Below are positions 1 through 5,370 of a stretch of DNA of 5,370 nucleotides, one piece after another. Source of the DNA: an uncultured Clostridia bacterium (lineage in GTDB: Bacteria; Bacillota; Clostridia; Monoglobales; Firm-18); contig CALDNB010000106.1 of the NCBI GenBank assembly GCA_937914775.1, forward strand, positions 1 to 5,370, read 5' to 3'. Made by a program: the position numbers and the translations under genes. Positions within the stretch are counted from its first letter, which is position 1. Every line of letters begins with the position of its first letter. The notes below the pieces were generated by a model. That model did not search any database. It was not told where the DNA came from and worked only from the letters and a program-made list of their open reading frames with translations.

Positions 1-1272
1 TACGGTATGCGGAAAAACGCCAGAAACATAAGGGAAAACACAAGAAAACGTTATCTGCCCTGGGGCGAAAAGAGTATGGACGGGGAAATTACCGTGTCCC
101 ACAACGGCAAAAGTTACATTATTACAAGAAAATTCGGTGCAAGAAAAGGTGACGACACCGTTTCTGTTATTGACGAAATTACGGGGGAGAAAATTACTGC
201 ATACGAAACAGACCAGCCAATGTTTGAAATAACAGGTGTGGGTGCAGATGCCTTTTTAAAAGCACTGTATATTAATCATTTTTATATTGATATGGCGCAG
301 GGGTCTGACGAAATTATGGACCGACTTATAAATCTTACCCAGACGGGGGAGGAGGATACCTCCTACAACAGAGCGACAGAAATACTTGACAAGGCAATTA
401 AAGAACTGGGAGGCAGAACGGGTAAAATAAAGCAGTTAAATGACAAACTTGATTTGCTTTATGTAAAAATCAACAACGCGCAGAGGGACTATGCTCAGGC
501 GCAGGAATTAAAGAAAACCGTACAGGAATTAAAGGGACAGCAAAAAGAATTAACTGATACAAGTGACAAAAAGGAAAAAAGGTTTTTGACGCCTAAACTT
601 ATAGTAATATACTGTCTGCTTGTTTTATGTGCAGTAGTTTTTGCCTTTATCCACCCTGCACTTATACTTTTACCTGTGGTTTTTGCAGGTGCGGTAATGT
701 TTGGTGTGTCCCGACAAAAAGAGGACAACACCAATATTGAACGTCTTATGAGTATAACGGAGCACATTGCACGTTATGAAGAAAAAATAAAGATGCTGGA
801 AAGTTCCGATTTAGGCAATACAAAAGGCGAAATAGAATACATTAACGGTGAGATTTCAAAGTACAACGAAAAACTAAAAGATTTAATGTACGCAAAACAA
901 TGTCTTGATGACGCCTTTTCACAGTTGCAACAGGGCTTCGGTACGGAACTTAACAACAATGTTTCTGAAATTTTATCAGTTATTACAGACAACAAATACG
1001 ACGGTGTAAAGGTGTCAGGTCAGTACGAGATGATGGCACACAGTACGAATGACGGTTGGCAGTCAGCAGAATACTTAAGCGACGGTGCTTTTGACCAGAT
1101 TTATTTTTCGCTTAAAATGGCACTTGTTAAGATGTTGTTCCCTGATATGCCGCTTATTTTAGACGATGCCTTTGTAAGATACGACAAAGCACGGCTTAAA
1201 AGAGCGCTCGAATATCTTACAAATACGGACAACCAGATTATTTTATTTTCGTGTAATGAGGTGGTGCAGTGA
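1..1272 (+). CDS. YhaN/SbcC-like AAA (SMC-type) ATPase with membrane hairpin, 5'-partial
   Basis: This is the C-terminal ~423 residues of an ABC/SMC-like ATPase of the YhaN type. The frame is open to the window edge (Tyr-Gly before the first ATG at 7), and no Walker A is visible. The visible start matches what normally follows Walker A in this family, so the ATG at 7 is internal and ~40 residues are missing. Counting from that ATG: an N-terminal lobe (1-~115) with a Q-loop-like region near 95-105; coiled coil (~125-190); two hydrophobic segments (~196-215 and 217-233) forming a membrane hairpin; second coiled coil (~240-310); ABC signature YLSDGAFDQ (356-364); Walker B MPLILDDAF (381-389); a D-loop (391-397); and a final strand IILFSC ending at Asn417, where a switch His is usual. 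YhaN relatives are often much longer (about 960 aa in Bacillus), so this is a compact form. Such proteins often pair with an SbcD/YhaO-like phosphoesterase, which could lie upstream. The fold is well supported; the substrate and role are unknown. Confidence 0.85.
   Translation, partial: YGMRKNARNIRENTRKRYLPWGEKSMDGEITVSHNGKSYIITRKFGARKGDDTVSVIDEITGEKITAYETDQPMFEITGVGADAFLKALYINHFYIDMAQGSDEIMDRLINLTQTGEEDTSYNRATEILDKAIKELGGRTGKIKQLNDKLDLLYVKINNAQRDYAQAQELKKTVQELKGQQKELTDTSDKKEKRFLTPKLIVIYCLLVLCAVVFAFIHPALILLPVVFAGAVMFGVSRQKEDNTNIERLMSITEHIARYEEKIKMLESSDLGNTKGEIEYINGEISKYNEKLKDLMYAKQCLDDAFSQLQQGFGTELNNNVSEILSVITDNKYDGVKVSGQYEMMAHSTNDGWQSAEYLSDGAFDQIYFSLKMALVKMLFPDMPLILDDAFVRYDKARLKRALEYLTNTDNQIILFSCNEVVQ
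1259..1265 (+). promoter_or_regulatory. Ribosome binding site of mltG
   Basis: GAGGTGG lies just upstream of the GTG at 1269; its GAGG core leaves 6 nt of spacing. The site lies inside the last codons of the ATPase gene and supports the GTG start, which overlaps the ATPase stop codon in the string GTGA. This arrangement favours translational coupling of the two genes. Confidence 0.7.
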
Positions 1273-2213
1273 GAAAGATATTACTTATAGTTATGGTTTT
1301 GGTTATGCTTTGTTCGTGCAGTAGCAATGAAGCAGTTACTGTTAAAATAGCAGAGGGAGAAAGCGTAAGTACCATTGCGGATACTTTAAAAGATAACGGT
1401 CTTATAAACAGTAAAATTCTTTTTAAATTAAAAGTTGACGATACAGAGGGGTATTTAAAACCGGGGGAATACACCATAAAAAAAGGTACATCCCAAAAAG
1501 ACATAATCGCCATTTTAAAAGCAGGTGTAAATGAAAACATATCTGTTACCATTCCTGAGGGGTATTCCGTTGAAATGATAGCAAAAACTCTTGCCGACGC
1601 AGGGATTTGCGGTGAAAAAGATTTTCTTAAAGCCTGTAACAAAACAGACTACGGTTTTGATTTTTTAGATGGAATTAACCCAAAAGGCAACTACAAACTT
1701 CAGGGTTTTTTGTATCCCAACACATATTATTTTAATTTGAATATGGAAGCGGGACAAGTGGTAAAGATTATGCTTTCAGAGTTTAAAAAGCAAATTACAG
1801 ATGCAGGGGTAACTACAAACGATTTATATAAAAAGGTTACAGTTGCCTCACTTTTGCAAAGAGAAGCAAAGGTACAAAGTGAAAAGCCCACAATTGCAGG
1901 GGTAATATACAACCGCTTAAAAATTGATATGCTTTTGCAGATAGATGCTTCCGTTGTCTATGGGGTAACAGACGGAATGTATGACATAACGGCGGTTTAC
2001 AACAGTCATTTAAAAAGCAACTCGCCCTATAATCTTTACAAATTTAAAGGTTTGCCTCCGGGACCGATAAGCAATCCCGACATACAGTCCATTGTTGCGG
2101 CGCAAAATCCCGAGAGCCACGACTACCTTTATTACAGGACTGACGAAAACAAAAAAGACGGTACACATATTTTTACAAAGACATTTAACGAGCATTTAAA
2201 CGCAAACAATTGA
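1269..2213 (+). CDS. mltG: Endolytic murein transglycosylase MltG (YceG family), predicted lipoprotein
   Basis: MltG cleaves nascent peptidoglycan strands within the chain at the outer face of the cytoplasmic membrane, which is thought to set glycan length. The 314-aa product starts with a short signal peptide: Arg2-Lys3, a hydrophobic core (4-14), and a lipobox LCSC with Cys17 as the likely lipidated residue. Many MltG proteins instead have a transmembrane anchor. A LysM-like region follows (~23-86), then the YceG catalytic domain (~92-310). Family motifs include QGFLYPNTYYF (145-155), ASLLQREA (193-200) with Glu199 aligning to the catalytic Glu218 of E. coli MltG, NRL (215-217), LQID (223-226) and GLPPGPISNP (261-270). 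The first Glu of the usual E-K/R-E motif is Gln197. The GTG start is chosen because of the GAGG site, the GTGA overlap and the charged n-region, which the next ATG (codon 9) would remove. The length is close to E. coli MltG (about 340 aa) and the gene looks complete. Confidence 0.93.
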   Translation: MRKILLIVMVLVMLCSCSSNEAVTVKIAEGESVSTIADTLKDNGLINSKILFKLKVDDTEGYLKPGEYTIKKGTSQKDIIAILKAGVNENISVTIPEGYSVEMIAKTLADAGICGEKDFLKACNKTDYGFDFLDGINPKGNYKLQGFLYPNTYYFNLNMEAGQVVKIMLSEFKKQITDAGVTTNDLYKKVTVASLLQREAKVQSEKPTIAGVIYNRLKIDMLLQIDASVVYGVTDGMYDITAVYNSHLKSNSPYNLYKFKGLPPGPISNPDIQSIVAAQNPESHDYLYYRTDENKKDGTHIFTKTFNEHLNANN

Positions 2214-2220
2214 TAAAACC

Positions 2221-2249
2221 TTGACATTTTGCGAGAAAAATAATAAAAT
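2221..2249 (+). promoter_or_regulatory. Sigma-A-type promoter for alaS
   Basis: A perfect -35 box TTGACA (2221-2226) is separated by 17 bp from TAAAAT (2244-2249), which matches 5 of 6 bases of the -10 consensus. A perfect TATAAT also occurs at 2249-2254, but its spacing to the -35 box would be 22 bp. With the first pair, transcription would start near 2256, leaving a leader of only ~30 nt before alaS. That is too short for a T-box riboswitch or an attenuator. Confidence 0.8.
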
Positions 2250-2274
2250 ATAATTTGTATATTTATGAGAATTG

Positions 2275-2282
2275 GGAAGTGA
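2275..2282 (+). promoter_or_regulatory. Ribosome binding site of alaS
   Basis: GGAAGTGA differs at one position from the anti-Shine-Dalgarno complement GGAGGTGA and lies 5 nt before the TTG at 2288. An in-frame TAA sits directly before that TTG (2285-2287), so no start further upstream is possible. The site therefore fixes TTG as the initiator. Confidence 0.65.
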
Positions 2283-2287
2283 ATTAA

Positions 2288-4921
2288 TTGGAAAAATTAG
2301 GACTAAATGAAATACGTGAAAAGTTTCTGTCTTTTTTTGAATCAAAAGGATGCTTAAGATTAGACAGTTTTTCTCTTGTGCCTAAAAATGACGCAAGTCT
2401 GCTTTTGATAAATTCAGGTATGGCACCTATGAAAGCGTGGTTCCAGAACCCTGAAACTGCACCTAAAAGAAGAGTTACAACATGTCAGAAATGTATAAGA
2501 ACAGGTGACATTGAAAACGTAGGTAAAACTGCACGTCACGGTACTTATTTCGAAATGCTTGGAAACTTCTCTTTTGGCGATTACTTTAAAAAAGAAGCTA
2601 CATCATGGGCTTGGGAGTTCTTTACAAAAGTTATGGAAATCCCCGAGGACAAGTTATGGGTTTCTGTTTATGAAGAGGACGACGAGGCACGTGAAATATG
2701 GATTAACCACGTAGGAATAAATCCCGACCACATTGTTAAACTTGGCAAAGAGGACAACTTCTGGGAACACGGCACAGGTCCATGCGGTCCCTGCTCTGAG
2801 ATTTACTTTGACAGAGGAGAACAGTACGGCTGCGGAGACCCCAACTGCGGAGTAGGTTGCGAGTGTGACAGATTTATGGAAGTGTGGAACCTTGTATTTA
2901 CACAGTTTGACAAAGACGAGGACGGAAATTACAACAGACTTCCGAATCCCAACATTGATACAGGTATGGGACTTGAAAGACTTGCAGTTGTTATGCAGGG
3001 TGTTGACAATCTTTTTGAAGTTGACACAGTTCGTGACGTTATAAATCACGTTTGCAAAATTGCAGGTATTAATTATAAAGACGACGAAAAGAAAGATATT
3101 TCTCTTCGTGTAATAAGCGACCATATAAGAAGTACCGTTATGATGGTATCAGACGGCGTAATTCCGTCAAATGAGGGCAGGGGCTATGTATTAAGACGTC
3201 TGCTTCGCCGTGCTGCACGTCACGGAAAACTTTTAAACATTGACAGACAGTTCTTAAACGAGGTTGCAGATACAGTAATTGAATGTTCAAAATGTGCATA
3301 CTCGGAACTGGAAGAAAAGAAAGAATATATTAAAAAGATTATTAAAAAAGAAGAAGAAAGATTTGACGCCACAATTGACAACGGCATCGTTGTTTTAACT
3401 GGCTATATTGAAGATGCAAAAAAAGACAACAAGGCATCACTTTCAGGTGAACAGGCGTTCAAACTTCACGATACTTACGGCTTCCCCCTTGATTTGACAA
3501 TTGAAATGGCAGGAGAGCAGGGGTTGTCCGTTGATGTTGACGGTTTTAACAAAGCAATGAAAGAACAAAAAGATGCGGCAAGAAACGCAAGAGAAGACGG
3601 CTCAAGTTGGGACGGAGACGTTGTATATGAATTTGAACTAGTAAATGAGCCTACAAACTTTGTTGGCTATGATAACCTGATTTCAGACAGTGAAATTTTG
3701 GGTATAGTTTGTGACGGCGAAGTTTCTTCTGTAATGGCAAAAGGTAAAAACGGAATCATTGTTACAAAAGAAACACCATTTTATGCCGAAATGGGCGGAC
3801 AGGCAGGCGACATTGGTGAAATTTACACCGCAAAAGCCAACGCCAAAGTAACATACACCAAAAAAACAGGTGACGGAATTTATCTTCATGAAGTAACAGT
3901 TACAGATGGTGAATTTTCACTTAATGACAAAGTTACACTTGTTGTTGACCACAAAAACAGAACAGCAATTGCAAGAAACCACAGTGCCACACATCTTTTG
4001 CACAAAGCATTAAAGAACGTTCTGGGCACTCACGTTGCACAGGCGGGTTCACTTGTTACTGCTGACAGATTAAGATTTGACTTTTCACACTTTGAGGCAA
4101 TGACACCTGAGGAATTAAAAGCCGTAGAAGAAATAGTAAATACCGCGATTTTAGATGCACTTGAAATTAAAATTCAGGAACTTCCGATAGATGAGGCGAA
4201 AAAACTTGGTGCTTCGGCACAGTTTGGTGAAAAATACGGAGATATTGTCCGTGTTGTATCCATGGGTGATTTCAGTATAGAATTCTGCGGAGGTACGCAT
4301 CTTACAAACACAGCGAAGTGCGGTCTGTTTAAGATTTTATCAGAAAACGGTGTTGCCGCAGGTGTAAGACGTATTGAGGCGGTTACAGGCAGAGGCGTAC
4401 TTGAATACATTGCTAAAAACGACAAGTTGATTGTTGATACTGCAATAGCGTTAAAAACAAATCTTATTAACGAGATTGACAAAAAAGCAGAGGCATTAAT
4501 GATACAGTTAAAAGACCACGAAAAACAAATTGAGGCATTTAAGGCTAAAATGGCTGCTGCAAAAGCAAACAACATAATGACAGGTATAAAACACATTGGC
4601 GAATTAAACTTATTAACTGCACAACTTGACGGAATGGCAGTTGATGAAATAAAAACAATGGCTGATAAGGTAAAGGCAGAAGTAGAAAACAGCGTTGTAG
4701 TAATCGCATCAAATACTGACGGCAAAATCACTTTTGTTGCCATGGCATCAAAAGAGGCAGTTGCAAAAGGTGTTCATTGCGGAAACATTATAAGAGAAAT
4801 AACTGCCATTGCAGGTGGTAAAGGCGGCGGAAAACCCGATATGGCACAGGGCGGCGGAACGGACGCCTCAAAAATTGACGATGCTCTTGCAAAAGTTGAT
4901 GATATTATCGGCACAATATAG
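2288..4921 (+). CDS. alaS: Alanine--tRNA ligase AlaS
   Basis: AlaS activates alanine with ATP, charges tRNA-Ala and clears mischarged Ser/Gly-tRNA-Ala; it acts in the cytoplasm. The 877-aa product is full length for bacterial AlaS (E. coli about 876). The class II core (~4-250) has motif 1 (LLLINSGMAP, 38-47), motif 2 (from RTGDIENVGKTARHG at 71-85 through GNFSFGDYFK) and motif 3 (GMGLER, 226-231). A cysteine-rich insert (Cys182, 187, 191, 193) lies before FMEVWNLVFTQF, as is common in Firmicutes. The tRNA-recognition region includes LRRLLRRAARHG (302-313) and DTYGFPLDLT (395-404). The editing domain carries NHSATH (564-569; His565, His569) and CGGTH (667-671; Cys667, His671), the zinc-binding set; Gln585 aligns with E. 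coli Gln584. A coiled coil (~728-760) leads to the C-terminal DHHA1 domain with the Gly-rich GGKGGGKPDMAQGGG (843-857). The protein begins MEKLGLNEIREKF, a typical clostridial N-terminus, at a TTG codon. It has its own promoter and is followed 11 bp later by the HIT gene. Confidence 0.99.
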   Translation: MEKLGLNEIREKFLSFFESKGCLRLDSFSLVPKNDASLLLINSGMAPMKAWFQNPETAPKRRVTTCQKCIRTGDIENVGKTARHGTYFEMLGNFSFGDYFKKEATSWAWEFFTKVMEIPEDKLWVSVYEEDDEAREIWINHVGINPDHIVKLGKEDNFWEHGTGPCGPCSEIYFDRGEQYGCGDPNCGVGCECDRFMEVWNLVFTQFDKDEDGNYNRLPNPNIDTGMGLERLAVVMQGVDNLFEVDTVRDVINHVCKIAGINYKDDEKKDISLRVISDHIRSTVMMVSDGVIPSNEGRGYVLRRLLRRAARHGKLLNIDRQFLNEVADTVIECSKCAYSELEEKKEYIKKIIKKEEERFDATIDNGIVVLTGYIEDAKKDNKASLSGEQAFKLHDTYGFPLDLTIEMAGEQGLSVDVDGFNKAMKEQKDAARNAREDGSSWDGDVVYEFELVNEPTNFVGYDNLISDSEILGIVCDGEVSSVMAKGKNGIIVTKETPFYAEMGGQAGDIGEIYTAKANAKVTYTKKTGDGIYLHEVTVTDGEFSLNDKVTLVVDHKNRTAIARNHSATHLLHKALKNVLGTHVAQAGSLVTADRLRFDFSHFEAMTPEELKAVEEIVNTAILDALEIKIQELPIDEAKKLGASAQFGEKYGDIVRVVSMGDFSIEFCGGTHLTNTAKCGLFKILSENGVAAGVRRIEAVTGRGVLEYIAKNDKLIVDTAIALKTNLINEIDKKAEALMIQLKDHEKQIEAFKAKMAAAKANNIMTGIKHIGELNLLTAQLDGMAVDEIKTMADKVKAEVENSVVVIASNTDGKITFVAMASKEAVAKGVHCGNIIREITAIAGGKGGGKPDMAQGGGTDASKIDDALAKVDDIIGTI

Positions 4922-4926
4922 GAGGT
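4920..4926 (+). promoter_or_regulatory. Ribosome binding site of the HIT gene
   Basis: AGGAGGT is a perfect Shine-Dalgarno core, 6 nt before the ATG at 4933. Its first two bases are the last two of the alaS TAG stop codon (4919-4921). Ribosomes finishing alaS would cover the site, consistent with a shared transcript. Confidence 0.85.
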
Positions 4927-4932
4927 ATAATA

Positions 4933-5274
4933 ATGGACTGTTTATTTTGCAAAATTGTAAACGGTGAAATACCAAGTAAAAAAGTTTATGAAGACGATCT
5001 GGTATATTCTTTTTATGACATTGAGCCACAGGCACCTTTTCATATTTTGATTATACCTAAAAAGCATATCACATCTGCCCTTGAAATAAATGACGGAAAC
5101 AAAGATATTGTAGGTCATATTTTCAAAGTTGCGGCGGATATTGCCCGTGAACACAATATTGCAGAGGGCGGTTACAGACTTGTAACCAACGTAGGAAAAG
5201 ACGGCGGACAAACTGTCGGTCACATGCATTTTCACATGCTTGGAGGAAGAAATTTACAATGGCCTCCGGGTTAA
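4933..5274 (+). CDS. HIT-family (Hint-type) purine nucleotide phosphoramidase/hydrolase
   Basis: Histidine-triad proteins of the Hint branch hydrolyse nucleoside phosphoramidates and acyl-AMP mixed anhydrides through a nucleotidyl-histidine intermediate. The 113-aa product is the usual single-domain length. It opens with DCLFCKIVNGEIP (2-14), in which Cys3 and Cys6 are the CxxC half of the zinc site seen in many bacterial members. PKKHI (42-46) has His45, a likely zinc ligand, and Gly-Gly-Gln-Thr-Val (91-95) leads into the triad His97-Met-His99-Phe-His101. His99 is the expected nucleophile. The end GGRNLQWPPG (104-113) is the typical conserved C-terminus, so the gene is complete. The ATG is supported by a perfect AGGAGGT. 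It lies 11 bp after alaS on the same strand, almost surely in the same transcript. Its physiological substrate in this organism cannot be read from the sequence. Confidence 0.96.
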   Translation: MDCLFCKIVNGEIPSKKVYEDDLVYSFYDIEPQAPFHILIIPKKHITSALEINDGNKDIVGHIFKVAADIAREHNIAEGGYRLVTNVGKDGGQTVGHMHFHMLGGRNLQWPPG

Positions 5275-5370
5275 TAATTAACCTGTAATTTGTTAGGGTG
5301 ACAGAAGTTATCCGCACCACGCCTTAAACCGCGTAATTTCGGTGTATTTCGGCTTGTCATCTTTGCAAGG
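5275..5370. other. Unassigned 3' tail, GC-richer than the genes before it
   Basis: No gene is identified here. No strong hairpin followed by a T-run is present, so I cannot place a terminator for the alaS-HIT transcript; the best inverted repeat is ACCG/CGGT (5328-5331 with 5340-5343), only 4 bp. By hand count, 5297-5370 is about half G+C, higher than the AT-rich genes nearby. ATTTCGG occurs twice 10 bp apart (5336-5342, 5346-5352). On the minus strand two frames are open from the window edge: one ends at a TAA at 5308-5310 (20 codons, ending KAWCG), and the other runs 32 codons and is rich in Arg/Lys. The stretch could be the end of a convergent gene or part of a dispersed intergenic repeat; neither can be decided from this window. 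Confidence 0.35.

Noticed and set aside
7..9. ATG at 7 as the true start of the ATPase gene.
   Set aside because: The frame is open upstream to base 1, no ribosome binding site is visible, and the residues here match the region just after Walker A in the family, so the gene begins outside the window.
2249..2254. The perfect TATAAT as the -10 box for alaS.
   Set aside because: It is 22 bp from the TTGACA and has no good -35 at 17 bp; TAAAAT at 2244-2249 gives the ideal spacing. It could still contribute as an overlapping promoter.
2214..2287. A possible T-box riboswitch or intrinsic terminator between mltG and alaS.
   Set aside because: The gap is only 74 bp, is dominated by promoter elements, and has no stable inverted repeat or T-run hairpin.
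2831..2870. The cysteine cluster in AlaS as an inserted foreign zinc finger.
   Set aside because: The Cys-rich segment before the FMEVWNLVFTQF region is a normal feature of AlaS proteins in many Firmicutes, in frame and without a composition change.
2654..3124. A 156-codon open frame on the minus strand.
   Set aside because: It lies opposite the conserved catalytic region of alaS, is rich in Val/Asn/Phe with no family motif, and is best explained as a shadow.
4174..4743. A 189-codon open frame on the minus strand.
   Set aside because: It lies wholly within the well-supported alaS gene, shows no recognisable motifs, and has the Ser/Phe/Ile-rich bias expected of an antisense shadow.
5282..5304. 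CCT/AGG and CTGT/ACAG pairings after the HIT gene as a terminator.
   Set aside because: The stems are only 3-4 bp, mutually incompatible, and not followed by a T-run.

Overview
The window looks like chromosomal housekeeping DNA from a low-GC Firmicute, most likely a member of the Clostridia and possibly an uncultured gut lineage. This rests on the AT-rich base composition, frequent AGA arginine codons, strong AGGAGG-type ribosome binding sites, GTG and TTG starts, and an alanyl-tRNA synthetase N-terminus of clostridial type with a cysteine-rich insertion. The taxonomic placement is an inference from reading the sequence, not from a search.

All four genes lie on the + strand. Bases 1-1272 hold the 3' part of a compact YhaN/SbcC/SMC-like ATPase whose first ~40 codons, including Walker A, lie upstream of the window. 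Its coiled coil is interrupted by a two-helix membrane hairpin. It overlaps by 4 bp (GTGA) with a MltG/YceG-family endolytic murein transglycosylase (1269-2213) that appears to be a lipoprotein. A 74-bp gap (2214-2287) carries a near-consensus sigma-A promoter and no T-box leader. Next come alaS (2288-4921, TTG start, 877 aa, all catalytic and editing motifs intact) and a HIT-family nucleotide hydrolase (4933-5274), whose Shine-Dalgarno sequence overlaps the alaS stop codon. The last ~96 bases (5275-5370) hold no identified gene. They contain a GC-richer stretch that could be the end of a convergent gene or a dispersed repeat.

The layout suggests two transcription units. In the first, the ATPase and MltG are translationally coupled; MltG would cut nascent glycan strands at the outer face of the membrane, while the role of the ATPase is unknown. 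In the second, alaS and the HIT protein are co-transcribed. HIT/Hint enzymes are known to hydrolyse aminoacyl-AMP made by some tRNA synthetases, so this pairing may be functional.

I found no mobile element, CRISPR array, structural RNA or convincing undescribed system. The points most worth a second look are the compact membrane-anchored ATPase coupled to MltG, the missing T-box in front of alaS, the alaS-HIT coupling, and the unexplained 3' tail.
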